Below are positions 32,731 to 42,448 of a stretch of 64,000 nt of DNA, piece by piece. The DNA is from DASUPK01 sp963797265 (GTDB lineage: Bacteria; Actinomycetota; Thermoleophilia; Solirubrobacterales; 70-9), in contig CAWCOY010000002.1 in NCBI GenBank assembly GCA_963797265.1, positions 434,001-498,000 of the forward strand, given 5' to 3'. Position 1 is the first letter of the stretch. Every line of letters begins with the position of its first letter. The position numbers were made by a program, and so were the translations under genes. A model generated the notes under the pieces. That model did no database searches, was not told the origin of the DNA, and saw nothing but the letters and a program-made list of their open reading frames with translations.

Positions 32731-33809
32731 GTAGTCATCCCAGGGAAGCTCCGTACGAATCCCTCGAGCGCCTGCCGGTAGCTGTGCAGCGAGGAGATCG
32801 ACACCCACTCACCGGGGCCGTGGTGGCCGTCGCCGACGGGGCCGAACTCGACCGCCGGCACCCCGGCGGCGAGAAAGGACACCGCGTCCGACGCACCGTC
32901 GCGACCGACGCTCATCACCCGCTCGGGATGATGCGGCGAGGCGGCCTCGCAGAGCCCGACCACGTAGGGCAAGTCGGGCTCGACCACCGCCGGGGCGCGG
33001 CGGAAGGTGGCCAGCACGTCGGTGTCGGGCAGGCCGCCTACCTGCTCGAGGATCTCATCGGGATCCTGATCGGGCAGGAAGCGGATATCGACGTCTATGA
33101 CGCAGGAATCGGGCACTTTGTTGAGGGCGTCGCCACCCATGATCCGACCGAGATTGATGGAGGGGCGATCGAACAGGGCGGAGCTGTGGCGTGCAAACGG
33201 TAGCGACTCAATCCCCCTGAACACCTCGACAGCCTTGACAACTGCGTTATCGCCGAGCCACGGCGTCGCGCCGTGGGCCGAACGCCCCCGGACCTGCAGC
33301 CGCATCGCGAGGACCCCCTTCGCCTGCACTCCGACCTGGAGGTTGGTGGGCTCGCCCGTGATCGCGAAGTCGCCGATGAACCCGCTCGCTACCAGAGCGT
33401 CCGAGCCACGGTTCTCTTCCTCCTCGGACTCCTCGTCGGAGACGATGCCGAGGCGCAGGCGCACCTCCTTCTGGTCCCGGAGGTCGTGCAGGACGACCAG
33501 CATCACCGCGAGCGCCCCCTTCATGTCGTAGGCGCCCCGCCCGTAGAGGCGGTCTCCGTCGGTCAGGGGCTCGAACTGGTCGCTCCCACCGGGCACGACG
33601 TCCATGTGACCGTGCAGTACGAGCGTGGGCGCGCCGTCATCCGGGCCGACCTCGGCAGTAGTCACCGGCAGGCCCCGGGCCTCGGTCTGGGTCGCGGCGA
33701 TGTCGTTGGATTCGAGCCAGCCGCCGACGAACTCGGCGGCGCGCCGCAGACCCTCGGCGTTCGAGGTGTCGAAGGCGATCAGCCGCTTGGCGAGGGCGAG
33801 CTCGTCCAT
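32727..33809 (-). CDS. M20-family peptidase (ArgE/DapE-like)
   Basis: The protein has 360 residues with the M20 di-zinc pattern: VLHGHMDVVPGG (His, Asp), RLYGRGAYDMKGALAVML (Asp), IVSDEESEEEENRGSD (Glu-Glu), TGEPTNLQVGVQAKG (Glu, Asp equivalent) and a C-terminal DGHHGPGEWVS (His). The dimerisation/lid domain lies in the middle (VRGRSAHGATPWLGDNAV). Substrates in this family include N-acetylornithine and N-succinyl-diaminopimelate; which applies here is not resolved. The start is ATG 33809, and family B copy B4 ends 4 bases upstream of it, supplying a GGAG. It lies directly downstream of the atp operon. Confidence 0.85.
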   Translation of the reverse strand: MDELALAKRLIAFDTSNAEGLRRAAEFVGGWLESNDIAATQTEARGLPVTTAEVGPDDGAPTLVLHGHMDVVPGGSDQFEPLTDGDRLYGRGAYDMKGALAVMLVVLHDLRDQKEVRLRLGIVSDEESEEEENRGSDALVASGFIGDFAITGEPTNLQVGVQAKGVLAMRLQVRGRSAHGATPWLGDNAVVKAVEVFRGIESLPFARHSSALFDRPSINLGRIMGGDALNKVPDSCVIDVDIRFLPDQDPDEILEQVGGLPDTDVLATFRRAPAVVEPDLPYVVGLCEAASPHHPERVMSVGRDGASDAVSFLAAGVPAVEFGPVGDGHHGPGEWVSISSLHSYRQALEGFVRSFPGMTT

Positions 33810-33813
33810 CGTT

Positions 33814-33857
33814 AAACGGGTTGCTCCTCAGCTTCGCTTGCGGAGCACCCTCGCATC
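33814..33857 (-). repeat. Family B palindromic repeat, copy B4 (atpC-peptidase spacer)
   Basis: On the minus strand: GCGAGGGTGCTCCGCAAGCG, then AAGCTGAGGAGCAACCCGTTTA. It fills almost the whole spacer between the atpC stop and the M20 peptidase start. Hairpin arms are GGTGCTCC and GGAGCAACC. Confidence 0.88.
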
Positions 33858-33877
33858 ATGCTAGGTGCGGCCTGGGA

Positions 33878-34294
33878 TCAGGACCGGGATTCGGCTACCT
33901 CGAGGAACGCCTCGGCGCGAGCCTTGTCCTTCTCGGCCTGCGTGTGGGCGCCCGAGCCCTCCTCTGACTCGCTCAGACGGGCGTCGGCGTCCTCGACCCG
34001 GTTACGGAGCTCGCCGGTGTCGAGCTGGTCCGGGGGAATCGCCTCGCCGACCAGGACGGTGGCGCGGTTGGCGAACACCTGGAGCCAGCCCTCGGCCTGC
34101 GCCCAGCGGCGCACCTCGCCATCGGGCATGTGCAGGCGAAGCTCCGTGGGGAGCAGCCGCGCCAGCACCGGCACGTGATTCGCCAGGATCCCGATCTCGC
34201 CCACCGACGTCCGCGTGGAGAGCTGCTCCACCTCGCCGGTGAACACCTCGCCCTCCGGTGTGAGGAGACGGACTTCGACTTGGTGCTCGGCCAT
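33878..34294 (-). CDS. atpC: ATP synthase F1 epsilon subunit
   Basis: The protein has 138 residues. The N-terminal beta-sandwich is clear (VEVRLLTPEGEVFTGEVEQL, SVGEIGILANHVPVLARLLP, GWLQVFANRATVLVGEA) and is followed by a helical hairpin (RNRVEDADARLSESEE, KDKARAEAFLEVAE). Epsilon belongs to the central stalk and regulates ATP hydrolysis. It is the last gene of the atpIBEFHAGDC order, 14 bases after atpD. Family B repeat B4 lies just downstream. Confidence 0.95.
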   Translation of the reverse strand: MAEHQVEVRLLTPEGEVFTGEVEQLSTRTSVGEIGILANHVPVLARLLPTELRLHMPDGEVRRWAQAEGWLQVFANRATVLVGEAIPPDQLDTGELRNRVEDADARLSESEEGSGAHTQAEKDKARAEAFLEVAESRS

Positions 34295-34308
34295 AAGCCA
34301 GGCCGCCG

Positions 34309-35886
34309 CTAGGCCGCGGCCTCCTCGGCCTCGGCCTTCTCGCCCTCCTCTGCCTCCTCCTGGTCGTTCGCCTCCTGCTCGGAAGCCTCGGCCTGGGCGG
34401 CCTCCTCCGGCACCTCGGCACGCATCGACTTGGCGGCCTCGAGGACCTGGTCAATCGGACCCTGCATGTAGAAGGCCCGCTCGGGGACGTCGTCGTGCTC
34501 GCCGTCGACGATCTCCTTGAAGCCGCGGACCGTCTCCTGGATCGGCACGTACTCGCCCGAACGGCCCGTGAACTGCTCGGCCACGAAGAACGGCTGCGAG
34601 AGGAAGCGCTGGATCTTCCGCGCCCTCGAAACCGTCTGCTTGTCGGCATCCGAGAGCTCGTCGATCCCGAGGATGGCGATGATGTCCTGGAGCTCGCGGT
34701 AGCGCTGCAGGGTCTCCTGTACCCGGGTTGCCGTCTCGTAATGCTCGTCGCCCAGGATCTCCGGCTTGAGAATCGTCGAGGTGGAGTCCAGCGGATCGAC
34801 CGCCGGGTAGATCCCCTGCTCGACCAGCGAGCGCGTCAGCGTCGTGGTCGCGTTGAGGTGCGCGAACACCGACGCCGGCGCCGGGTCGGTGAGGTCGTCG
34901 GCCGGCACGTAGATCGCCTGGATCGAGGTGACCGATCCCTCCCTCGTGGAGGTGATCCGCTCCTGGAGCTGGCCCATCTCGGTCTCCAGGGTCGGCTGGT
35001 AGCCCACCGCCGAGGGCATCCGGCCGAGCAGCGCCGAGACCTCGGAGCCGGCCTGGACGAACCGGAAGATGTTGTCGATGAAGAGCAGCACGTCCTGGCC
35101 GCCCTTCTCGCGGAAGTACTCCGCCATTGTCAGCCCGGAGAGGGCCACCCGCAGGCGGGCGCCCGGCGGCTCGTTCATCTGGCCGAAGACCAGCATCGTC
35201 TTGTCGATGACGCCGGACTCCTTCATCTCGAGCCAGAGGTCGTTGCCCTCGCGCGAGCGCTCCCCCACGCCGCAGAAGGCCGACAGGCCCTCGTGCTCCT
35301 CGGCGATGTTCCGGATCAGCTCCTGGATCAGAACCGTCTTGCCGACGCCGGCGCCGCCGAAGAGGCCGACCTTGCCGCCCTTCGCGTACGGGGCGAGCAG
35401 GTCGACGACCTTGATCCCGGTCTCCAGGATCTCCTGGCTCGGCGTCAGGTCCTCGACCTCGGGCGCGGGCCGGTGAATCGGCCAGCGTTCATCGCCCTTG
35501 ACCTCCGGGCCCTCGTCGATCGTCTCGCCGAGGAGATTGAAGATCCGCCCCAGGGTCTCGTTGCCCACGGGAACGGTGATCGGCCCGCCGGTGTCGAGCA
35601 CCTTGTCGCCGCGCTTGACGCCGTCGGTCGCGTCCATGGCGATCGCCCGGACGCGGTCGTCGCCGAGGTGCTGCTGTACCTCGCAGACCAGCTTGCCCTC
35701 GGTCCGCCCACCCTCCGGCGGAACGTCGATCTCCAGCGCGTGGAAGATCTCGGGGATGTGGTCGGGGAAGGCGACGTCGATGACGACGCCGGTCACCTGC
35801 TCGACCGTCCCCACCGTTGCGCGAGGGGGCGCCGCAGGCGAAGCCGAGGCGCCACCCGTTTCATGATTGCTTCCGTTGTCAGCCAT
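34309..35886 (-). CDS. atpD: ATP synthase F1 beta subunit, with repeat-derived N-terminus
   Basis: The protein has 525 residues, longer than the usual 460-480. The catalytic P-loop is GLFGGAGVGKTVLIQELI, followed by GVGERSREGNDLW, ALSGLTMAEYFREKGGQDVL and SRARKIQRFLSQPF. The start is ATG 35886 with AAGGAGAC upstream. Two additions stand out. Residues 8-21 (HETGGASASPAAPPR) are encoded by family B copy B6 (35821-35864), in frame, ahead of the normal first strand TVGTVEQVTGVVIDVAFP. The C-terminus has an extra 35-residue acidic Ala/Glu tail (AEASEQEANDQEEAEEGEKA). Both lie outside the conserved catalytic core. Confidence 0.96.
   Translation of the reverse strand: MADNGSNHETGGASASPAAPPRATVGTVEQVTGVVIDVAFPDHIPEIFHALEIDVPPEGGRTEGKLVCEVQQHLGDDRVRAIAMDATDGVKRGDKVLDTGGPITVPVGNETLGRIFNLLGETIDEGPEVKGDERWPIHRPAPEVEDLTPSQEILETGIKVVDLLAPYAKGGKVGLFGGAGVGKTVLIQELIRNIAEEHEGLSAFCGVGERSREGNDLWLEMKESGVIDKTMLVFGQMNEPPGARLRVALSGLTMAEYFREKGGQDVLLFIDNIFRFVQAGSEVSALLGRMPSAVGYQPTLETEMGQLQERITSTREGSVTSIQAIYVPADDLTDPAPASVFAHLNATTTLTRSLVEQGIYPAVDPLDSTSTILKPEILGDEHYETATRVQETLQRYRELQDIIAILGIDELSDADKQTVSRARKIQRFLSQPFFVAEQFTGRSGEYVPIQETVRGFKEIVDGEHDDVPERAFYMQGPIDQVLEAAKSMRAEVPEEAAQAEASEQEANDQEEAEEGEKAEAEEAAA
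35821..35864 (+). repeat. Family B palindromic repeat, copy B6 (inside atpD coding sequence)
   Basis: GCGAGGGGGCGCCGCAGGCG, then AAGCCGAGGCGCCACCCGTTTCATG. It keeps the family ends (GCGAGGG and ACCCGTTTCATG), with a compensated stem (GGCGCC in place of GTGCTCC). Read in the atpD frame it encodes HETGGASASPAAPPR. Confidence 0.85.
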
Positions 35887-35911
35887 TCGTCTCCTTCTCT
35901 TCTCTCAAGTT

Positions 35912-35957
35912 GTGCGAGGGTGCTCCGCAGCGAAGCGAGGAGCAACCCGTTTCATGA
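35912..35957 (+). repeat. Family B palindromic repeat, copy B5 (atpG-atpD spacer)
   Basis: GCGAGGGTGCTCCGCAGCG, then AAGCGAGGAGCAACCCGTTTCATG. It overlaps the atpG stop: the TGA comes from CATGA of the repeat end. Only about 50 bases separate it from copy B6 within atpD. Confidence 0.9.
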
Positions 35958-36884
35958 CAGACCCTCGGCGCCGGCGACGACCTCGAGGATCTCCTGGGTG
36001 ATCTCGGCCTGGCGGACCCGGTTCATCTCCAGGGTGAGGTCCGAGATCACCTCCTTCGCGTTGTCCGCCGCATTCCGCATCGCGGTCATCCGCGCGCCGT
36101 GCTCGGAGGCGGTCGACTCGAGCAGCGCCCGGTAGACGTTGAGCTGCGCGTACTCGGGGATCAGCTCGCCGAGCAGCTCCTCGGGCTCGGGCTCGTAGTC
36201 CCAGAGTGCCTTGCGGTGCGCCTCCACGAGGTCGTCGTCAAGGTCGGACTCCTCGTCGGGAGTGAGCTCCTCGACCCCTTCGCCGAAGACGTCGGCCTGC
36301 TGGACGGGGAGCAGGGTCTGGCGGCGCACGTACTGGGTGAGCGGCGAGACGTAGCGGTTGTAGATCAGGTCGACCCGGTTGAGGTCCTTGTCCACGTACG
36401 AGGCGATCAGAGCGTCGGCGATCTCCCTCGCGTTCGCGAAGGCGGGCCGGTCGGTGAATCCGACGTATTCCCCGTGCAGGTCCTCTCCTCGGAAGCGCAT
36501 GGTCGAGACGCCGCGGCGGCCCACGACCGAGAAGCGGACCTCCTTGCCCTGGCCGGAAAGCTCGCGTTGAAGCTGGGCCCCGGCCCGGATGATCTGTGAG
36601 TTGAACGAGCCGGCCAGGCCTCGGTCGCCGGTGACGAGCAAGATGCCTACAGTGCGCTGCTCCTCGTGCTCCTGGAGGACGGGCAGGTTGCGCGCCTCCA
36701 CCCCGGCCGCCTCGGCGACCTGGCGCGTCATCTTGCGCAGCTCGCGGGCGTAGGGGCGCAGCGCGTCGATGCGCTGCTCCGCGCGCCGCAGCCGGGCCGC
36801 GGCGACCATCTCCATCGCGCGCGTGATCTTCTGCACGTTCTTGACGGAGGAGATCCGGTTCTTGACTTCCTTGCGAGTCGCCAT
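35952..36884 (-). CDS. atpG: ATP synthase F1 gamma subunit
   Basis: The protein has 310 residues. The N-terminal helix MATRKEVKNRISSVKNVQKI and the C-terminal helix (RMTAMRNAADNAKEVISDLT, LEMNRVRQAEITQEILEVVAG) form the rotating coiled coil. The Rossmann-like middle is present (VGILLVTGDRGLAGSFNSQI). An acidic insertion (FGEGVEELTPDEESDLDDDL) near residue 205 is of the kind seen in actinobacterial gamma subunits. The stop codon falls within the edge of family B copy B5. It lies between atpA and atpD in the standard order. Confidence 0.95.
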   Translation of the reverse strand: MATRKEVKNRISSVKNVQKITRAMEMVAAARLRRAEQRIDALRPYARELRKMTRQVAEAAGVEARNLPVLQEHEEQRTVGILLVTGDRGLAGSFNSQIIRAGAQLQRELSGQGKEVRFSVVGRRGVSTMRFRGEDLHGEYVGFTDRPAFANAREIADALIASYVDKDLNRVDLIYNRYVSPLTQYVRRQTLLPVQQADVFGEGVEELTPDEESDLDDDLVEAHRKALWDYEPEPEELLGELIPEYAQLNVYRALLESTASEHGARMTAMRNAADNAKEVISDLTLEMNRVRQAEITQEILEVVAGAEGLS

Positions 36885-36896
36885 CAGGGAATCCGG

Positions 36897-38573
<1,677 letters not shown>

Positions 38574-38594
38574 CTGTCTACGTCACTCCTTTGC

Positions 38595-39128
38595 CTACGC
38601 CGCTTGAGCGACGCTCTTTCGAAGTTTCTCGAGCCTGTTGCGGATGCTCGTGTCCAAGACCATGTTGCCGACCTGCACGACCAGCCCGCCGAGGATGTCG
38701 GGATCGACATTGCTCTTCAGCTCGACCGTGTTGCCGGTCTGCCCCTCGATCTCCGAGCCGATCCGCTTGACGATCTCGGGATCCAGCTCGACGGCGCTGG
38801 TCACGGTGACGCCGAGCCGCTTGTTCTCCTTGTCCCAGAGCGCGTCGTACTGGCGGCGGATCCGGTAGATCACCGGCATCCGGTGCTTCTCCAGCAGCAG
38901 CTCCAGGAAGTTGAGCAGCTCCGGCTCGGCATCCGACAGAGCCCCCTTCAGCCCTTCGATCTTCTCGGCCGAGGAGAAGTAGGGGCTGAAGAGGAAGAGC
39001 TGCAGGCTCCGGTTCTCGTTGAGGGCGTCGACGAACTGGCCGAGCTGATCCCGGATCGCGTCGAGCTTCCCCCGGTCCTTGGCCGCCCCGAACAGGGCCG
39101 CGGCGTATACGCGGGCGATCTCTTCCAA
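38595..39128 (-). CDS. atpH: ATP synthase F1 delta subunit
   Basis: The protein has 177 residues, normal for the OSCP/delta family that joins the peripheral stalk to the top of F1. It starts MEEIARVYAAALFGAAKDRG, followed by a helical bundle (LGQFVDALNENRSLQLFL, FLELLLEKHRMPVIYRI) and the C-terminal strand/helix part (DPDILGGLVVQVGNMVLDTS, IRNRLEKLRKSVAQ). It lies between atpF and atpA, and is separated from atpF by a degenerate family B copy. Confidence 0.94.
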   Translation of the reverse strand: MEEIARVYAAALFGAAKDRGKLDAIRDQLGQFVDALNENRSLQLFLFSPYFSSAEKIEGLKGALSDAEPELLNFLELLLEKHRMPVIYRIRRQYDALWDKENKRLGVTVTSAVELDPEIVKRIGSEIEGQTGNTVELKSNVDPDILGGLVVQVGNMVLDTSIRNRLEKLRKSVAQAA

Positions 39129-39129
39129 C

Positions 39130-39166
39130 GCTACGCCTCCTCAGCTTCGCTTCCGGGGGCCACGCG
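39130..39166 (-). repeat. Degenerate family B repeat, copy B7 (atpF-atpH spacer)
   Basis: The plus strand CTCCTCAGCTTCGCTT matches the core of copy B4 exactly over 16 bases, after which the family sequence decays (CCGGGGGCCACGCG in place of GCGGAGCACCCTCGC). It fills the 40-base spacer between atpF and atpH. Confidence 0.55.
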
Positions 39167-39168
39167 AA

Positions 39169-39768
39169 TCAACTCGCGGCCCCCTCCGTGACCTCGCCGG
39201 AGCCGTTCCCGCCCAGGCTCGAGAAGTCGACTTCGGCGAGCGCCTCGTCGATGAGCCGCTTCTGGTCGTCTGGGTCTAGGGACTTCCGCGTCACCTTCTC
39301 GGTGGTCAGCACGGTCAGGTCGGCGACCTCCTTGCGGATGCGCTCGAGGGAGCGCCGCGTCTCCGCCTCGATGTCCCGGCGGGCGGCGGCGAGCAGCTCC
39401 TCTCGCTTCTCGCGCCCCGCTTCGGTGGCCTCGGCGGTGGTCGTCTCGGCGGTCTTCCGGGCGCGGGCGACGATGTCGTCGGCCTGCTCGCGCGCCTCCT
39501 TCAGGCGGGCGCGGTACTCGCTGAGGATGTTGTCGGCCTCCTGGCGGGTCTTCTCCGCCTGATCGATCGACTCGCGGATCTGGTTGGCCCGCTTGTCGAG
39601 CGCCTCCTGGATGCGCGGAAAGGCGACCTTGCTGAGCACGTACATCGTGATCCCGAAGACGAGCAGCGTCCAGAGCATCAGCCCGAGATTCGGGCTGACC
39701 AGGAAGCTGCCGCCGGAATCTCCCTCAGCGGCGAGCGGCAGTGCGTTTATCAGCGTGACTGGGTCCAC
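39169..39768 (-). CDS. atpF: ATP synthase F0 subunit b
   Basis: The protein has 199 residues. One transmembrane helix near residues 28-50 (LGLMLWTLLVFGITMYVLSK) is followed by a long charged coiled coil (RIQEALDKRANQIRESIDQA, EKTRQEADNILSEYRARLKE) that forms the peripheral stalk. The C-terminus carries a short Gly/Ser-rich end. It starts 8 bases after the atpE stop. Only one b-type gene is present, so b may act as a homodimer. Confidence 0.95.
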   Translation of the reverse strand: MDPVTLINALPLAAEGDSGGSFLVSPNLGLMLWTLLVFGITMYVLSKVAFPRIQEALDKRANQIRESIDQAEKTRQEADNILSEYRARLKEAREQADDIVARARKTAETTTAEATEAGREKREELLAAARRDIEAETRRSLERIRKEVADLTVLTTEKVTRKSLDPDDQKRLIDEALAEVDFSSLGGNGSGEVTEGAAS

Positions 39769-39775
39769 TGCCGGC

Positions 39776-40057
39776 CTAGAGGAAGAAGGCGATCAGACCG
39801 AAGATGAACGTGTAGAAGGCGACCGCCTCAGTCAGCGCGAACCCGAGCCAGCGAATCTGCTGGAGGTCGTCCTTCATCTCGGGCTGGCGGGCGACGGACT
39901 CGATCTCCTTGCCGAAGATGAAGCCGATGCCGATGCCCGCCCCGATCGAACCGAGACCCGCGCCGACGCCAAGCGCGATGGCCTTGCCGGCGTCAGAGAT
40001 CCCGGTGTCAGTGACGCCCTGCGATGCCTGGGCGATCGGAACCAACACGTCAACCAT
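39776..40057 (-). CDS. atpE: ATP synthase F0 subunit c
   Basis: This is a 93-residue hairpin of two membrane helices. Helix 1 is rich in glycine (ALGVGAGLGSIGAGIGIGFI), the polar loop is ARQPEMKDDLQQ, and helix 2 holds the proton-binding glutamate in FALTEAVAFYTFIFGLIAFF. The sequence around the Glu (TEAVAFY) lacks the Ser/Thr pair of sodium-type rings, pointing to proton coupling. An N-terminal extension (MVDVLVPIAQASQGVTDTG) precedes the first helix. Confidence 0.95.
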   Translation of the reverse strand: MVDVLVPIAQASQGVTDTGISDAGKAIALGVGAGLGSIGAGIGIGFIFGKEIESVARQPEMKDDLQQIRWLGFALTEAVAFYTFIFGLIAFFL

Positions 40058-40075
40058 GAATCAGCGCTCCTTTGA

Positions 40076-41017
40076 TTAGTGAGTTTCGGCGACGGCGCCG
40101 CCGATGTAGATGGCAGAGAGGGTGGCGAAGATGAACGCCTGCAGCGTTGCGATCAGGCCGACCTCAAGTACGAAGAAGACGAATGCCAGAGGGAAGGTAA
40201 GGGCTCCGAGTGCCGAGAGGCCGAGCAGGACAGCCAGCCCACCCCCCATAAACAGCAGGAGCAGGTGCCCGGCGAGGATGTTGGCGAAGAGCCGGACGGA
40301 GAGCGAGACGAGCCTCATGAAATGGGAGAGCAGCTCGATCACGTAGATCGCCCCCTTGCCGAACCCGTTCATGTCCTCGAGCCCGGCCGGCAGAAAGCTC
40401 CTCAGGTACGCCCCGAGGCCCTTCGCCCGGACGCCCTCGATGTGGTAGCTGAACCAGACCACCAGGGTGAGCGCGAGTGCGAATGAGATGTTCGCCGTTG
40501 CGGCGTAGATCGCGAACGAGGGAAACCCGATCCCGAAGATGTCGACGGTCTCGGCGCTGTTCGTCGGCAGTGGCAGGTAGCCGATGAGGTTCGAGAAGGC
40601 GATGAAGAAGAACAGGGTCGAGAGGAAGGGGAACCACTTGGTCGCGTAGGAGGACGGCAGGTTGGTGCCCGTGATGTTGTTCCTGGTCAGGTCGTACGCG
40701 GCCTCGACCGCGGCCTGGGTGCGGTTCGGCTTCAGCTGCATGTGACGCGCGATGTAGACCATCACCCAGATCGTCAGTGCGCTCGCCAGGACCAGGTAGA
40801 GGACGGCCCGGTTGATCGAGAAGTTGATGCTCCCGATGTGGATCGGGATCCAGTCGTGCAGCTTGAACTCGTCCTGGGGCTTGAACTCGTCGTTCTTTCC
40901 GTCGTTGCCGAAGATCAGCAGCAGCGCGATCGAGGGGATCAGCCACGCACCGACAAAGACCCCGACCTTGCCGAGGAACGAGAGGCCCTTGAGCCAGTTG
41001 AACAGACGGTCCACCAT
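40076..41017 (-). CDS. atpB: ATP synthase F0 subunit a
   Basis: The protein has 313 residues from ATG 41017, which overlaps the stop of the upstream atpI-like gene as TGATG. It contains six or so membrane helices; the essential stator arginine lies in RLVSLSVRLFANILAGHLLL and partner residues in FVLEVGLIATLQAFIFATLS. An N-terminal periplasmic-side segment carries KNDEFKPQDEFKLHDWIPIH. Subunit a provides the two proton half-channels next to the c ring. Confidence 0.95.
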   Translation of the reverse strand: MVDRLFNWLKGLSFLGKVGVFVGAWLIPSIALLLIFGNDGKNDEFKPQDEFKLHDWIPIHIGSINFSINRAVLYLVLASALTIWVMVYIARHMQLKPNRTQAAVEAAYDLTRNNITGTNLPSSYATKWFPFLSTLFFFIAFSNLIGYLPLPTNSAETVDIFGIGFPSFAIYAATANISFALALTLVVWFSYHIEGVRAKGLGAYLRSFLPAGLEDMNGFGKGAIYVIELLSHFMRLVSLSVRLFANILAGHLLLLFMGGGLAVLLGLSALGALTFPLAFVFFVLEVGLIATLQAFIFATLSAIYIGGAVAETH

Positions 41018-41391
41018 CAGGTTGGCTCCTGGGGCTCGGTCAACCGCAGCAGCAGGCGCGCGCCGAAGTGGACCGTGAAGAGGATCGCGGCCAGGACGGC
41101 CGCGGCGAGACCCGCGTCCTTGCCCGCGGCCAGACCAATGATCAGGACGCCGAGCGCTACGATCCACGCCCGCGCCAGGCCGGTAGCGCCGAGCCAGCCC
41201 ATGGCCGCCCTCCGATCACGCTTGGCAACGGCGCTCTCGATCGCGCGGTTCGAGATCAGCTCGACGCCGTAGATCAAGGTCCAGACACCCACGATGGCGA
41301 GGTAGCCGGCCATCGGGAAATCGGCCGCGATGAACACGGGCAGGGCCACCGCAAGGAGTGCGAGGTCCAGGTAGCGCAGCAGTTTCGCCAT
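41017..41391 (-). CDS. AtpI-like membrane protein (ATP synthase assembly)
   Basis: This is a 124-residue hydrophobic protein with four likely membrane helices (LLAVALPVFIAADFPMAGYL, LAIVGVWTLIYGVELIS, LARAWIVALGVLIIGLAAG, LAAAVLAAILFTVHFGARLL). Sequence similarity to AtpI could not be shown by motif; the assignment rests on size, topology and its place as the first gene of the atp operon with a TGATG overlap to atpB. AtpI helps c-ring assembly in other bacteria. The operon promoter should lie upstream of 41391. Confidence 0.6.
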   Translation of the reverse strand: MAKLLRYLDLALLAVALPVFIAADFPMAGYLAIVGVWTLIYGVELISNRAIESAVAKRDRRAAMGWLGATGLARAWIVALGVLIIGLAAGKDAGLAAAVLAAILFTVHFGARLLLRLTEPQEPT

Positions 41392-41712
41392 CCGGGATGG
41401 GCCGGCCGCCCCGCTGGGTCCGTCTAGGGCGAGCGTGGACAACGGCTGACCCCAACTGTGATGTCGATATCGAACGAGCGCATGAAATCCTTGCCCCCCA
41501 CCGGCTAAGGAAACGTAACCCTCCGGGGACTGGCCGGAGGGGCGGCGAATCCTAGCGACTGGACCTGGTCCGGGGCTTGCCCCGAACGCGGAGCGACCAC
41601 CGGCTGGGCCGGCGGTCGCTCCTGGAGTGGGCGCGCCCGAGAGGACAGGCGCACCCCGGATCCGAGCCCCCGGCACCGAGGGTGCCAGGGTCGCCGAAAT
41701 CCGAGTCTGGGG
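41392..41712. other. 321-base gene-free stretch: atp operon upstream region and terminator hairpins
   Basis: There is no convincing gene here. It separates the atp operon (leftward) from the end of the NAT-repeat protein gene (41713, also leftward), so it should hold a terminator for the latter and the promoter of atpI. Two hairpins are visible: CGGGGC-TT-GCCCCG at 41571-41584 and GGAGCGACC/GGTCGCTCC at 41590-41598/41614-41622. Neither is followed by a T-run. No clear -35/-10 pair could be picked out. Confidence 0.6.
41590..41622 (-). terminator. 9-bp GC hairpin downstream of the NAT-repeat protein gene
   Basis: GGAGCGACC (41590-41598) pairs perfectly with GGTCGCTCC (41614-41622) around a 15-base loop. 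It lies 90 bases past the stop of the leftward gene 41713-42399. Without a U-run it would be a weak intrinsic terminator. Confidence 0.45.
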
Positions 41713-42399
41713 TCAGAACACGAGCAGCGTGATCACCCTCCCGTCCTTGAAGGGAGCGATGCCCGTGGCCGGGTCGACGCCGTTGTCCCATGACTTCACT
41801 GCCGTCTGGCCCTGCCCGTCGACCGGAGAGGCTGCCGCGATGGCGTTCGGATTCGGGGCTCCACCGGCGATTCCGGACAGCGCGGTGCCCGAGTCGAGCC
41901 CCGCGATGGTGACCGTGTATCGCCCGACCGCGTCTCGATGGATGTGGATTGCGTCATCCGCCCCGCTGGCGCAGTCGAAGCCGGAGACGTCCATATCCGG
42001 GTTGGCATCCGTCAGAGGCGCCGTGTCGATCACCGCCGAGGCCTTGAGCCAGCCGAGCTGGCAGTGGCCTGGGGCGACGCCGCCGAGCTTGTCGGCGTTC
42101 ACCGCGTTCACCGCGTTGGTCGCGTTCGTTGCGTTGGTCGCGTTCGTCGCATTGGTCGCGTTCGTCGCATTCGGCGCGACTGCGCCCGCCGCCAGCTTCG
42201 GCGTCGTCACGGCGCCGTCGGCGATCTTGTTCGTCGTGACCGCGCCGGCCCTGATGTTCTTAGCCTTGACGCTGTTGGGCTTCAACTTGGCGGTCGCGTA
42301 GCCGACTCCGCCCATCGCCGCGAACAGGGCGACGAAGGCGACGATCAGTGCCGGGCTGGGCCGAAGGGCCCGCTTGCCCACTGTCTTGATGTTGCGCAT
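41713..42399 (-). CDS. Secreted or surface protein with Asn-Ala-Thr repeats
   Basis: The protein has 228 residues. The N-terminus RPSPALIVAFVALFAAMGGV is a signal/anchor helix. It is followed by degenerate repeats (SVKAKNIRAGAVTTNKIADG, AVTTPKLAAGAVAP), then NAT repeats (NATNATNATNAT...VNAVNADKLGG) and a beta-rich C-terminal domain (IHIHRDAVGRYTVTIAGLDS). The same N-terminal and repeat layout is frequent in surface proteins of Thermoleophilia and supports the taxonomic guess. Function is unknown. It is divergent from an anti-sigma/ECF sigma operon, with a 10-base inverted repeat between them, so that sigma factor may control it. Confidence 0.75.
   Translation of the reverse strand: MRNIKTVGKRALRPSPALIVAFVALFAAMGGVGYATAKLKPNSVKAKNIRAGAVTTNKIADGAVTTPKLAAGAVAPNATNATNATNATNATNATNAVNAVNADKLGGVAPGHCQLGWLKASAVIDTAPLTDANPDMDVSGFDCASGADDAIHIHRDAVGRYTVTIAGLDSGTALSGIAGGAPNPNAIAAASPVDGQGQTAVKSWDNGVDPATGIAPFKDGRVITLLVF
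42098..42174 (-). repeat. 9/18-base tandem repeat encoding NAT units
   Basis: The plus-strand GCGTTGGTC/GCGTTCGTC steps alternate with few changes for about 77 bases and encode Asn-Ala-Thr and related Asn-Ala-Val triplets of the surface protein. Confidence 0.85.
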
Positions 42400-42448
42400 T
42401 TCGAACTCCTTGGGTTGGTTTGCAAGCCCAAGGACGGGGACAATCCGT

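Noticed and set aside
41705..41720. GGGGTCAGAACAC as another family A unit
   Set aside because: Only the first eight bases match the unit and the rest is coding sequence of the NAT-repeat protein.
42098..42174. Possible CRISPR-like or direct-repeat array
   Set aside because: 9/18-base periodicity with no spacers; it encodes the NAT repeats of a protein.
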